Below, piece by piece: positions 43,847 through 52,631 of a stretch of DNA of 64,000 nucleotides; position 1 is the first letter of the stretch; the number at the start of each line of letters is the position of its first letter. The position numbers were made by a program, and so were the translations under genes. Origin of the DNA: Ardenticatenales bacterium (lineage in GTDB: Bacteria; Chloroflexota; Anaerolineae; Promineifilales; Promineifilaceae); contig JACKBL010000002.1 in NCBI GenBank assembly GCA_020634515.1, forward strand, positions 744,001 to 808,000, given 5' to 3'. The notes below the pieces were generated by a model. The model ran no database searches, was not told where the DNA came from, and saw only the letters and a list, made by a program, of their open reading frames with translations.

Positions 43847-45724
43847 TCAGCGGCGGTTGGGGAGGTGAATTTGCGGCCAGCGTGGACCGCGATGATGGAC
43901 CCACCATTCGGCAATGAGGATGAGAAGGGCGACGACGGCCAGCCAGGGCCATAACTCGCGCTGCCCGATGTCGCTGTCGCCGGCGGTGGTGGCTGTTTTT
44001 TGCCCCAGGTCGATGGTGGCGGCGGGCATGATGTGGGATTCCTGGGGAGAGAAGAGGTTGATGGGGAAAATGCCGGCATTCCGGTCCCCCGCATTATCCC
44101 GCGCCATCACCTGATACAGTCCGGGTTGCGCCGTCTCCGTAAACAGCAGATCAGATTCATCCACCGTTGCCGACCAGTCGCTCCCGTCCGGTTTGCGCAC
44201 CTGGACCAGCGTGGCGCTCGTCCCTGGCGTCAGGCGCACCGCGTCGCCGGGTCGCAGCGCATCCGCGGCGGCAAACGCCTGTCCCGGCGTGAGCCAATCC
44301 GTCAAATTAGCCATCAGGATGGGGAAGGCCACCTGCAAGGGCAAATCAGAATCACGCAGATCGAACGTCAACAGCGCCACGCGACGCGCCCCGCGCTCGC
44401 CTATGAGGATGAGCGGTCCGCCTTCCCCTTCGACCAGCGTTTGCAGACCGGGGGCGCTGACCTGGCGCGCTTCACGAATGTGGACATTGGTCCAGTCTAC
44501 GAATTGCAGCAGGGGGTTGTCGGCGACGCGGATGGCGGTTGTGTTGGAGAAGGGGTTGGTGACGGTAAAGAGGTCGGGAATGCCGGCAGGCGGATTGAGC
44601 AACAGCAAGTCGGCGTCCGGCAGGGGCGTGGGCGGCGTCACCCCGTCGTAGACCATCAGGTCGAATGGTTCTTCGACGTTGGCCGCCAGGTCTGTGTCCG
44701 GGCCGGTCTTGAAGGCGTTAATGCCTGGCAGCACGGCGTAAATCTGTTCCAGGAACAAATTGCCGGCAGTGACGAGAAGCGTGCGGCTGCCCGCGCCCCC
44801 CTGGTGTACAGCCCAGGCGACGTCGTCCGGCGGGAAAGCGTCCGCCGCATTATCGCTGAGCTGCGCGGCGATGGTGGTGGTTCCATTGGGTAGCTGCCAG
44901 GTGAGGTTGGCGGCGGTGTCCGGGTCAATGGTGACGCGGCGGGAGTCGTAGAGGGCGTCGTCCAGGCGCAGGCTGATGAGGGCGGATTGTGGCGCGGCGC
45001 CGTAGTTGGTGACGCTGGCGAACAGTTCCACGCCCGTGGCGCCTGCACGGGTTGCCAGGGCGCTGATGCCCAGGTTTTCGCCTTGCCGGCCGATGGCAAC
45101 GTAGATGGTATTCGCGGGGAACGGGGGCAAATCCCGTGGCAGCCCGCCATCGGAAACGACGGCAATGCGCGCATCCCGAAATCCTTGCGCCGCGCCGATG
45201 GCCAGCGCCGCCGCTGCCGCCCAATCCGCTTCTCCCTGTTCTGGCCGCGCCGCCGCCAACGCGGTCCGCAGCACGGCGCGGTCGCTTGTGGCGGGCGTGA
45301 GCACTTGCGGTGTGCGCCCTACGAGGATGATGGTCATCTGGTCGGTGCCGCTCAACCCGCCGATCAGTCGCGCCACTTCTTCTTGCGCTGCCGCAAAGCG
45401 GTTGGGGGCCACGTCCGTGGCCTGCATGGAGGCGGAGCCGTCCAGTAAAACCACGATGCTGCCGCTGATTAATGCCGGCACAGGCACAAAAGGACGCGCC
45501 AGAGCCACCACCAACGCCGCCAGAATCAGCAATTGCAAAATCAGCAGCAAATTGCGCCGCAGCTTCTGCCAGGGCGCATTCGCCTCCCGGTCGCGCAGCA
45601 GCTTTTGCCAGAGCAACGTGCTGCTCACCGTGATCTCCCGCCGCCGCAGCCGCAGCATGTACATCAGTACAATCGGCCCGGCCAGCAAACCCAGTAAGAG
45701 AAAAAGCGGGGTGAGAAAGGACAT
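43847..45724 (-). CDS. BatA-like membrane protein with vWA domain
   Basis: A 625-residue protein. The N-terminal 80 residues are the aerotolerance (BatA) region with two membrane helices (about 4-24 and 57-77) and the link LRLRRREITVSSTLLW. A von Willebrand A domain follows, with the metal site DGSASM (95-100). A long extracytoplasmic part and one final helix (about 597-613) complete it. Such proteins work with MoxR ATPases and DUF58 proteins in envelope assembly or metal insertion. The start ATG overlaps the stop of the TOPRIM-like gene (TGATG), so they are translationally coupled. Confidence 0.85.
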   Translation of the reverse strand: MSFLTPLFLLLGLLAGPIVLMYMLRLRRREITVSSTLLWQKLLRDREANAPWQKLRRNLLLILQLLILAALVVALARPFVPVPALISGSIVVLLDGSASMQATDVAPNRFAAAQEEVARLIGGLSGTDQMTIILVGRTPQVLTPATSDRAVLRTALAAARPEQGEADWAAAAALAIGAAQGFRDARIAVVSDGGLPRDLPPFPANTIYVAIGRQGENLGISALATRAGATGVELFASVTNYGAAPQSALISLRLDDALYDSRRVTIDPDTAANLTWQLPNGTTTIAAQLSDNAADAFPPDDVAWAVHQGGAGSRTLLVTAGNLFLEQIYAVLPGINAFKTGPDTDLAANVEEPFDLMVYDGVTPPTPLPDADLLLLNPPAGIPDLFTVTNPFSNTTAIRVADNPLLQFVDWTNVHIREARQVSAPGLQTLVEGEGGPLILIGERGARRVALLTFDLRDSDLPLQVAFPILMANLTDWLTPGQAFAAADALRPGDAVRLTPGTSATLVQVRKPDGSDWSATVDESDLLFTETAQPGLYQVMARDNAGDRNAGIFPINLFSPQESHIMPAATIDLGQKTATTAGDSDIGQRELWPWLAVVALLILIAEWWVHHRGPRWPQIHLPNRR

Positions 45725-46317
45725 CAGGGCAAATGAGCGGGCTGATTGAGCCAGTTTTCAATACGGTTGCGCAGATTGCCTACATCTTCGCTACACAATT
45801 GGCGCACGCGCGGGTACCTTCTTGCCGCTGCCTGCCCCATGGTCTTGTAAACCAAAAGCGCATCATCAGGCAGACCATTCCGCTGTGCCAGAGGGAAGAA
45901 GTACCGTTCTTTCACGGCTACTTCCTCTCGAATAGCGCGCCACGACCACTCAGGGGGCAGATCGTGCCCGGCAAGCGCCCACACTTCAATTTCTTGCCAG
46001 GCATTTTCGCCAAAAAGAGCGGCATCCGTGCGCAACGTATCCTGCGCCGCGGCTTCGATTTTGTCCAACGCCGCCCGTCTTCCGGGTTTTCCGTCCCGAT
46101 CCACGCACAACAGAAACAGGTCTACCATAGGGTATTGATCGACGATTTCCATGATTTGGGTCGCGCCCAACGCCTGCTCAACACCGCCCAGTTGGGGTTC
46201 AAAACACACCGCGACCCTGGCGCGTGCTTTCCCCAATGCCCTGAACATGGCCTGTACCAACGGCTTCAGGATGTGTTGGTCATAGGTGAAGTCTTCGAGA
46301 ATGATAAGGACGTTCAC
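45724..46317 (-). CDS. TOPRIM-like protein, partner of the AAA ATPase
   Basis: A 197-residue protein. It starts NVLIILEDFTYD, placing a glutamate at the end of the first strand, and has LFLLCVDRDG (about 68) with a DxD pair; these fit the TOPRIM-type nuclease fold of OLD-family and DUF4276-like proteins. The gene overlaps the ATPase gene by four bases (ATGA) and the BatA-like gene by one (TGATG). The expected role is a metal-dependent nuclease or effector controlled by the ATPase. The family assignment rests on two short motifs and the neighbour, so it is moderate. Confidence 0.6.
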   Translation of the reverse strand: MNVLIILEDFTYDQHILKPLVQAMFRALGKARARVAVCFEPQLGGVEQALGATQIMEIVDQYPMVDLFLLCVDRDGKPGRRAALDKIEAAAQDTLRTDAALFGENAWQEIEVWALAGHDLPPEWSWRAIREEVAVKERYFFPLAQRNGLPDDALLVYKTMGQAAARRYPRVRQLCSEDVGNLRNRIENWLNQPAHLP

Positions 46318-47702
46318 GATACCGCCTCTGGTTTTTCGTCTTCCGCAAAGCTCATCACATTTTCAAACCAGCCGGAAGCGTGCAGGCGGCCCAATCCCTG
46401 CGCCTGCGCCAGGCGCGCGGCATCCGGCATATCCAGAAGGCGCGTCAGCGTGGCGTCTGCCCGGCCCTCCGGGCGATAGAGCAGATAGGCATGTTCCAAC
46501 GTCTCGCCCCGGACGCTGTTGAGCAGCGAGGACGAATGCGTGGTGATGATCACCTGGGTCTTGCCGCTGCCCGCTTGCTGCTCAATCAATTGCAGCAGCA
46601 GATACTGCCGCGCCGGATGAATGCCATTCTCCAGTTCTTCAAAGAAATAAAGTGAAGCGGGCTGCGGCCCTAGCATTGCCGTTAAAATGCCCAGAAAACG
46701 GAGCGTCCCGTCAGACGCGCTAAAGACAGAAGTTTTGCGCCCATCTGCTTCTACCAGTTGCAGTCGTACATTTCCTAGATCGTCGGTGAAGAAGTCAAAA
46801 CTCTCCACATCCATTGGGGTCAATTCGTGTAGCCAGGTAAGGACACGTTGTTTGCGACCAGGGTCTTGATAGATTTCATAAAGCACAGCAGAAAGGTTGC
46901 TTCCATTTTCGCTAAGTGCGAACTGTCCTGGACGGGACGTTTGTCGCATAGTTTCAATGTCTAGGTCAAAAAATCGCAAATTGCGAAATACTTCGAGGAT
47001 GGCTGAGGTTTGGTTATGTAATAGCGACCATCTGTTTTCTACTGCTGTAACTATCAGTGAGGCTGTTTCATTGGATATGGGCCCTTGCAATAATTCCATT
47101 ACGGGTGGGCGTTTAGTCTCAAGCTCTGGCGACAAGACGCGCGCGACAAACTCGTTCTCAAGAAACGAGGATTGAGGGCGAGAATCAACAATTGGCAAAA
47201 CAGGTCGATCTGTTTCATGTATGAATTTCACAAACGCTGGCACAACCACATTCATGTTTGCTTCAGTATCTGTGAGAGTGCTGAACACCGTTTCCCCGTT
47301 TCTGGTAAGTGATTCATGGGCCAGACTTAGTTTATCTATTGATTGAATCACAAACCTGATCGTGTAGATGAAGCTGTCTTTGTTTGCCTTATCTTCAAAA
47401 CGCGCGTCAATTTCTAAGCTCTCTTTCTTCCTAAAAGGCAGTTCGCGCATGCCGCCGCGGATGCCGGACCAGACGCGCTCGCCGGACTCGGTGGATTTGC
47501 CGCCGACGATTTCCGCCAGGCTGTAGCCGCGGCCAATGGCGTGGAGGAAGCGGAATGCTTCGCGCAAGTTGCTTTTACCGGTGGCGTTGGCCCCGATGAT
47601 GACGGTTGTTGGCCCCAGTTCCAGCGTGACGGATTGGAAGTTTTTGAAGTTGGTGAGCTTGAGGGATTTAAGCCTCAATTTTAAGGGTGTGCCGTTGTCC
47701 AT
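46314..47702 (-). CDS. AAA ATPase of the RecF/OLD-like (AAA_15/21) group
   Basis: A 462-residue ABC-type ATPase: KLTNFKNFQSVTLEL (about 14), Walker A IIGANATGKSNL (about 35), signature-like SASDGTLRFLGIL (about 333), Walker B LYFFEELENGIHP (about 356) and D/H-loop ITTHSSSLL (about 390). The middle (100-300) is AT-richer than flanking genes. It belongs to ATPases that pair with TOPRIM nucleases in anti-phage systems such as OLD, Gabija and PARIS; the partner gene directly follows with a four-base overlap. It sits 57 bases after DUF58, inside an otherwise typical MoxR operon, which suggests insertion from elsewhere. Confidence 0.8.
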   Translation of the reverse strand: MDNGTPLKLRLKSLKLTNFKNFQSVTLELGPTTVIIGANATGKSNLREAFRFLHAIGRGYSLAEIVGGKSTESGERVWSGIRGGMRELPFRKKESLEIDARFEDKANKDSFIYTIRFVIQSIDKLSLAHESLTRNGETVFSTLTDTEANMNVVVPAFVKFIHETDRPVLPIVDSRPQSSFLENEFVARVLSPELETKRPPVMELLQGPISNETASLIVTAVENRWSLLHNQTSAILEVFRNLRFFDLDIETMRQTSRPGQFALSENGSNLSAVLYEIYQDPGRKQRVLTWLHELTPMDVESFDFFTDDLGNVRLQLVEADGRKTSVFSASDGTLRFLGILTAMLGPQPASLYFFEELENGIHPARQYLLLQLIEQQAGSGKTQVIITTHSSSLLNSVRGETLEHAYLLYRPEGRADATLTRLLDMPDAARLAQAQGLGRLHASGWFENVMSFAEDEKPEAVS

Positions 47703-47759
47703 ATTGCCACCTGTGAAGCGCGCCGCGCCTGGAAAGTGCGCCGCGCCCGATCGTTTCCC

Positions 47760-48665
47760 TCATTTTACCACAGCCTGCGCGCGCAGCGTTTGCAGTACGA
47801 GTTTGTCCCAGGGGGTGTCGGTGGTGATGGGGATATAGTGGACGCGGCGGCGGGCGCAGTGGTCGGCGATCTCGGCGCGCCACGCTTCCAGGCGGCGGCG
47901 GTAGATGTCTACCATGCCCACGTCGAGCGTGAGTTCGGCGTCCGCGCCCGTTTCCACATCGATGAGCTTCACGTCGCCGGCGGCGGCAGGGGAGACTTCG
48001 TCTGGGCTGAGGATGTGCAGGAGGCCGACCTCGTAGCCGCGCGCCAGCAGCGCGTTCAATCCCGCTTCGTAGCCGTTGGGGGAGAGCAGATCGCTGAGGA
48101 GGAACAGCAGCCCGGGGCGGCGGGCGCGCGTGGCGTAGCGGCGCAGGGAGAGGTTCAGGTCGGTGACGCCGCTGCTTGGGGCGACTTCCAGGAATTGCAG
48201 CAGGCGGATGGATTGGGATGCGCCACGATAGGGTCCCCAGGTCTGATTGCCGGCGCTTCGCAGCAGGGTGACGGTGAGCAGGTCGCCGGTGGTGAGGGCG
48301 ATGTGGCCCAGCGCCGCCGCCAGCCGCAGGGCGTAGCGCTGTTTGTCCGTGGCGGCGTCCGGCGGCCAGGCCATGCTGCCGCTGGCGTCCACAAGCAGGT
48401 GAACGGAGAGGTCTTCTTCCTCTTCCAGCAGCTTCACAAACGGGCGCTCCAGGCGAGCGTAGACGTTCCAGTCGAGGCGGCGCAGGTCGTCGCCGGGTGT
48501 GTAGTCGCGGTAGTCGGCGAATTCAATGGAGGAGCCACGCTTGCGGCTGCGGCGGTCCCCTTTCATCGCGCCGACGCGGATGCGGTTGGCGACCAGGGTT
48601 AGTTGCTCTAGTTTGCGGAGGTTGGCTTCGTCAAAAAGCATCAGCAGGGGCAGATGTAGGTCCAT
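47760..48665 (-). CDS. DUF58 protein with vWA-like domain
   Basis: A 301-residue protein; I use the ATG at 48665 rather than an upstream TTG. The DUF58 signature is RSRKRGSSIEFADYRDYTPGD, cut here to GSSIEFADYRDYTPGDD (about 42), followed by DLRRLDWNVYAR. A vWA-type metal site LLVDASGSM lies near 90. DUF58 proteins accompany MoxR ATPases. The MoxR gene is 80 bases upstream on the same strand. The C terminus ends ITTDTPWDKLVLQTLR, as usual in the family. Confidence 0.9.
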   Translation of the reverse strand: MDLHLPLLMLFDEANLRKLEQLTLVANRIRVGAMKGDRRSRKRGSSIEFADYRDYTPGDDLRRLDWNVYARLERPFVKLLEEEEDLSVHLLVDASGSMAWPPDAATDKQRYALRLAAALGHIALTTGDLLTVTLLRSAGNQTWGPYRGASQSIRLLQFLEVAPSSGVTDLNLSLRRYATRARRPGLLFLLSDLLSPNGYEAGLNALLARGYEVGLLHILSPDEVSPAAAGDVKLIDVETGADAELTLDVGMVDIYRRRLEAWRAEIADHCARRRVHYIPITTDTPWDKLVLQTLRAQAVVK

Positions 48666-48745
48666 GCGCCTTGTGGTGGCGGCCAATTGAGGCGTGCCGG
48701 CATTTCCTTCTTCACAGCGGATTGCGCACCCATCTCAAAACCTCG

Positions 48746-49738
48746 TCAGGAACGCGGCAGATTGGCGAGAACGTCAGCGATGATCGCGTCGGGACGAATG
48801 CCTTCCGCCTGGCCTTCAAAATTCAACAACAGGCGATGGCGCAGGGCGGCGGGGGCCATGCCGGCAATATCTTCATAACTCACATTGTACCGACCCGCCA
48901 GCAGCGCCGTGATTTTTGCGCCCAACACCAGCGCCTGCCCCCCCCGCGGGCTGGCCCCATACCGCACAAACTGATTTACCAGCGGCGCGGGACTTTGGCC
49001 GGGATGGGTGGCAATGATCAGGCGGCTGACGAACTGGCTGACGTGGCTGGGGATGGGAACCTGGCGCGCCAGGGCCTGCATGGCCACGATCTGGGCGGCG
49101 TCGGCGGCCTGCGCCGGTTGTGGCGATGCTTTTCCGGTCGTGCGCGCCAAAATCTCGGTCAGATCGTCGGCGGAGGGGAAAGGGACGTTGACTTTGAAGA
49201 GGAAGCGGTCTAGCTGCGCTTCGGGCAGCGGGTAGGTTCCTTCCATTTCCAACGGGTTTTGTGTGGCGAGGACGAAGAAGGGGGAGGGCAGGGGGTAGGT
49301 ATGGTCGGCCACGGTGACGGTTTGTTCTTGCATCGCTTCCAGCAGGGCGGATTGTGTCTTGGGCGTGGCGCGGTTGATTTCGTCGGCCAGCACCAGGTTG
49401 GCGAAGATGGGGCCTTGCTGAAAACGGAAATCGCGGCGTCCGCCGGCGGTTTCTTCCATGATCTCCGTGCCGGTGATGTCTGCCGGCATTAAATCAGGCG
49501 TGAACTGGACGCGGCTGAATGCGAGGTCTAAGACCTGCCCCAGCGTGCGAATGAGCATCGTCTTGCCCAGGCCGGGCACGCCCTCCAGCAGCGCATGTCC
49601 GCCGGCGAGGATGGCGACCAGCACATGGCGCACCACGTCCCGCTGCCCCACGATGACTTTGCCCAGTTCTGTTTCTATGTTGGCCGCGGTTTCGCGGAAG
49701 GTCGCCGCGCTCAATTCGCTTTGCTCAGTTGTGGTCAT
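48746..49738 (-). CDS. MoxR-family AAA ATPase
   Basis: A 330-residue chaperone-like AAA ATPase. Walker A GVPGLGKTM (about 54), Walker B LVLADEINRATPK (about 115), sensor region ATQNPLEMEGTYPLPEAQLDRF (cut: QNPLEMEGTYPLPEAQ, about 152) and the C-terminal lid with SPRGGQAL (about 262) are all present. It is expected to remodel or activate vWA-containing partners, here DUF58 and BatA-like proteins encoded downstream. A GTAAC/GTTAC repeat element lies upstream of the start. Confidence 0.95.
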   Translation of the reverse strand: MTTTEQSELSAATFRETAANIETELGKVIVGQRDVVRHVLVAILAGGHALLEGVPGLGKTMLIRTLGQVLDLAFSRVQFTPDLMPADITGTEIMEETAGGRRDFRFQQGPIFANLVLADEINRATPKTQSALLEAMQEQTVTVADHTYPLPSPFFVLATQNPLEMEGTYPLPEAQLDRFLFKVNVPFPSADDLTEILARTTGKASPQPAQAADAAQIVAMQALARQVPIPSHVSQFVSRLIIATHPGQSPAPLVNQFVRYGASPRGGQALVLGAKITALLAGRYNVSYEDIAGMAPAALRHRLLLNFEGQAEGIRPDAIIADVLANLPRS

Positions 49739-49793
49739 GATTGTGCCGGCATCCTTTGTGATGATCGAGGAATTTTATGTATCGTCGCGCGTG

Positions 49794-49880
49794 GTAACTG
49801 CCAGGCCAGATTGGACCAATTGTCTCTTGAAAATGGCCAATAAGCGCGTGAAATTGGTCCCAGAGAGCGTTCGTCGTTAC
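49794..49880. repeat. GTAAC/GTTAC inverted-repeat element, copy B
   Basis: 87 bases. Shared blocks with copy 11581, in order: GTAAC, GCCAGAT, GGACCAATT, TCTCT, GAAAAT, GCCA, GCGCGTGAA, TTGGTCC, CAGAGAGCGTT, GTTAC. It lies in the 163-base gap between moxR and the coiled-coil membrane protein. Confidence 0.75.
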
Positions 49881-49901
49881 CGCGCGTAAATAATTGTCCG
49901 C

Positions 49902-51533
49902 CTACGGTTCCAGCGAGGCAAAATAGTCGCGCACGAATTCCTTCATGCCCAATGGAATATAGTCGCTGTCCAACGCTTCGTAGGCGGCATCGCGGTAATC
50001 GCCATAAACCTGGCTGTACGGCACCAGGCTCTGTTCATCGCCGAATTCGGTGGCGTTTTCATGGAGCAGCGCACCACAGGCGGCGGGGTTGGTCCGGCAT
50101 TCCGCCGGCAATTCCACCTGCACCCCATTCTCATCGCTCAACGCCGCCAACGGCGGCACATACACATTCTCCACATGGCCGCCGCCCGGCCCCGGTCCAC
50201 CCGGTCCGCCCGCATCTTCCGTGCCTGTGTCCGCTTCATTGCCCAGACCTTGAATGGGCGACCCATCCTGCCCCGCCCCCTCGTTGCCCGGCCCAGTCTG
50301 GCCTGTATCGCCAGTTTGCTGGCCTTGCGCGCCGTTTGCCTGCGGCTGGCCGCTCTGGCCGCTCTGCCCATCCGCCTGCGCCACCGCCTCCCGCCCCGCC
50401 GCCAGCGACGCCGCCGCCTGGGCGGCCTGCTGCGCCGCCGCTGTTTCCTGCGCCCGTTGTTGCAGCGTGCCCGCCGCCTGCCGCAGCGCCTGCTGCGCCG
50501 CCGCCACGTCTCCATTTTCCAACGACGCGGCGGCCTCGGCCAACTGCTGCGCCAGTTCTGAATCAATCGTTTGCAGCGCCTGCGCCGCCTCGCGCAAATC
50601 CTGCGCCAAAGCCGCCTGCTCTGCTGCGCTCATTTGCGGCAGTTGGTCCGCCAATTGGTTGGCGGCGGTGCTGGCCCCGCTCAAATCGCCATTTTGCAGC
50701 GCCTGTCCCAGCGATTGGGCGGCGGGATTGTCCGCCAGCGGCGCGCCCGCTTCTTGCAGTCGCTGCCGCAATGCGGAAACGTCGTGGCTGGCGGCCAGGT
50801 CGCGCAGGTCGGCTTCCGCTTGCGAGAGGACGGCGACCGCTTCTTCCTGGCCCAAATTCCCTTCCTGCAAGGCCTGCAACGCGCTTTCCACGGGTTGGGT
50901 CAGCTCCTCTTGCTGCTCCGGGCTAAGGGCGGGGTTTTGTTGGATTTCGTTGATGAGGGCTTGCAGGGCTTCTTCCTGGGCCTGGATGCTTTCTGCCACG
51001 GCGCGTTGCGCCCGTAGCAGGTCGTGTTGCGGATTGGGCAGGTAGAAGCTGAGCGCCAGCAGGATCAGCGCCAGGGTGATCATCAGCCAATCCTGGCGAT
51101 GTAGCCGCAGGGGGAGCAGGGCGCGGGTGTCCAGTTGGGCGCTGGCGCGCAAGGTGTCCTGGAGCTGCTGTTGGGCGAGGGTGGGGGGGACGACCAGCGC
51201 GTTCAGTTGGATTTCCACGGCGGTGCTGGTTCGCTCTTGCAGGCGAAACTGGCGGTCGGCGAAGTGCGCCTGGGCCAGCAGGTCGCGGCGGCGGGTGAGG
51301 ACGCCAACGAGGCCGGCTGCCACGCCCAATAGCGCCAGCGCCAATGTGGCCCAGAGGAGTTCGCGGCCATCCAGCAAGGGGCGCAGCCGCGCTGCCGCCG
51401 CCAGCAGCACGGCGGCGAGCAGGCCAATCAGCAGGCCGCGTGGCCCCCAGATGAGGCTGTCGCGCCCGCGTCGCCGTCGGTCCCAGGTGCGCAGCCGTTG
51501 TGTTAATTCCGCGAATGGTGTGGCGGTGTTCAT
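49902..51533 (-). CDS. Membrane protein with long glutamine/alanine-rich coiled coil
   Basis: A 543-residue protein starting at the ATG at 51533 (AAGGAAAACG upstream). Three membrane helices lie in the first 160 residues (about 30-46, 53-77 and 143-160). Residues about 165-380 are a Gln/Ala/Glu-rich helical region (LAQQLAEAAASLENGDVAAAQQAL), which is trimmed here: LAQQLAEAAASLENGDVA. A Gly/Gln-rich linker (GQSGQSGQPQANGAQG) and a C-terminal domain with two cysteines near RTNPAACGALL follow. It resembles DUF4175-like membrane proteins found in the same MoxR clusters, but I do not claim identity. Probably co-transcribed with the ABC-2 genes upstream (13-base gap). Confidence 0.6.
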   Translation of the reverse strand: MNTATPFAELTQRLRTWDRRRRGRDSLIWGPRGLLIGLLAAVLLAAAARLRPLLDGRELLWATLALALLGVAAGLVGVLTRRRDLLAQAHFADRQFRLQERTSTAVEIQLNALVVPPTLAQQQLQDTLRASAQLDTRALLPLRLHRQDWLMITLALILLALSFYLPNPQHDLLRAQRAVAESIQAQEEALQALINEIQQNPALSPEQQEELTQPVESALQALQEGNLGQEEAVAVLSQAEADLRDLAASHDVSALRQRLQEAGAPLADNPAAQSLGQALQNGDLSGASTAANQLADQLPQMSAAEQAALAQDLREAAQALQTIDSELAQQLAEAAASLENGDVAAAQQALRQAAGTLQQRAQETAAAQQAAQAAASLAAGREAVAQADGQSGQSGQPQANGAQGQQTGDTGQTGPGNEGAGQDGSPIQGLGNEADTGTEDAGGPGGPGPGGGHVENVYVPPLAALSDENGVQVELPAECRTNPAACGALLHENATEFGDEQSLVPYSQVYGDYRDAAYEALDSDYIPLGMKEFVRDYFASLEP

Positions 51534-51546
51534 CGTTTTCCTTGTG

Positions 51547-52476
51547 TCAAGTGGCGCTGGCACGGCGCAGGCTGCGCACGGTGAGTGTGTAGAGGAGCCA
51601 GGTGAAGAAGAGGTAGCAGATGAGTTGTAGGTACCAGGGGGAGGGGATGTAGAGGGAGCGCCCGAGGAAGGGGAGGGAGAAGCCCCAGAGGCTGCCTTCC
51701 TGGACGAGGATGAGTTCGCTGATGATGAGAGATGCCGGCAAATTCGTCGCCGCCAGACCTATTCCGCCATAAATAGTCATCACGCCCATGGGCCACGCCG
51801 GAGTGGCTGCGCCGGCCATGATGATTGGGCCGATCACGGAGCCGACGATCAAGCCCATCATGGGAAAGCCTACTGTGAGGATAAAAGAGACGGTTGTGGT
51901 GGCGATGATCGCGCCCAGAGTGCTGCGCATGAAGCTGGAGAAGTAGATGCCGAGTAGGGCGTAGGTGAGCGCGCCCACCGTGAGCATGAGTTGGGAGATG
52001 AGCATTTCCGCGAGCGAGACGCCGCCGAGAAAGAAGGCGATGCTTTGCAAGGGGATGGCGGTGATGATCAGCAGTAGCACGTAGGCCAGGGCGGATTGTA
52101 GTTTGCCCAGGACGAAGGCGCGTTCGGTGAGCAATGTGGTGCGCAAGATTTCGTATGTTTGCTTCTCCCGTTCGCCGGTGATGGCGTTGGCGGTGAAGGC
52201 GGGCGCGGTGAAGACGACGAGGAACAACTGGGTGAGAACCAGGGCATAGAAGGTGGACTTTCCGATGAGGCGCAGGTCTGGGCCGCTGCCGCCGCTGCCG
52301 GCAACAAAGGCGAGATAAACGAGTGTGACAAACGTGGACAGTAGCGTCAGATAGATAGTGAGGATGGCGAAGGCGCGGCGGCCACGCATCCGTCCGCGTA
52401 GCTCTTTGACGGCCACGGGATTATCGCCGAAGCGGGTTCTAAAATAGCCGGTGTTGCCGGAATAGATGTCGTTCAT
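51547..52476 (-). CDS. ABC-2 type permease, subunit 1
   Basis: A 309-residue permease with about six membrane helices. It begins with NPVAVKELRGRMRGRRAF, a motif shared almost exactly with the next permease (NPIVLKELRGRMRGRRAF), so the two are paralogues from duplication. GEREKQTYEILRTT (about 100) is the conserved cytoplasmic segment of ABC-2 exporters. It works with the ATPase encoded at 54346-55299. Substrate unknown. Confidence 0.88.
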   Translation of the reverse strand: MNDIYSGNTGYFRTRFGDNPVAVKELRGRMRGRRAFAILTIYLTLLSTFVTLVYLAFVAGSGGSGPDLRLIGKSTFYALVLTQLFLVVFTAPAFTANAITGEREKQTYEILRTTLLTERAFVLGKLQSALAYVLLLIITAIPLQSIAFFLGGVSLAEMLISQLMLTVGALTYALLGIYFSSFMRSTLGAIIATTTVSFILTVGFPMMGLIVGSVIGPIIMAGAATPAWPMGVMTIYGGIGLAATNLPASLIISELILVQEGSLWGFSLPFLGRSLYIPSPWYLQLICYLFFTWLLYTLTVRSLRRASAT

Positions 52477-52631
52477 GTCACTTTACATTGTAGTATGGGC
52501 GGGGCAGATTAGCCACAGCCGATCCGCCACTCCGCGGCGAGAAACCGCGATCAACCTGCGTGGGATTCCTGCCCGTCACCCGGAAAGCCCAAACGCCCAC
52601 CCCCGACCTCCGCATGGAGAGCGGGCATGGC

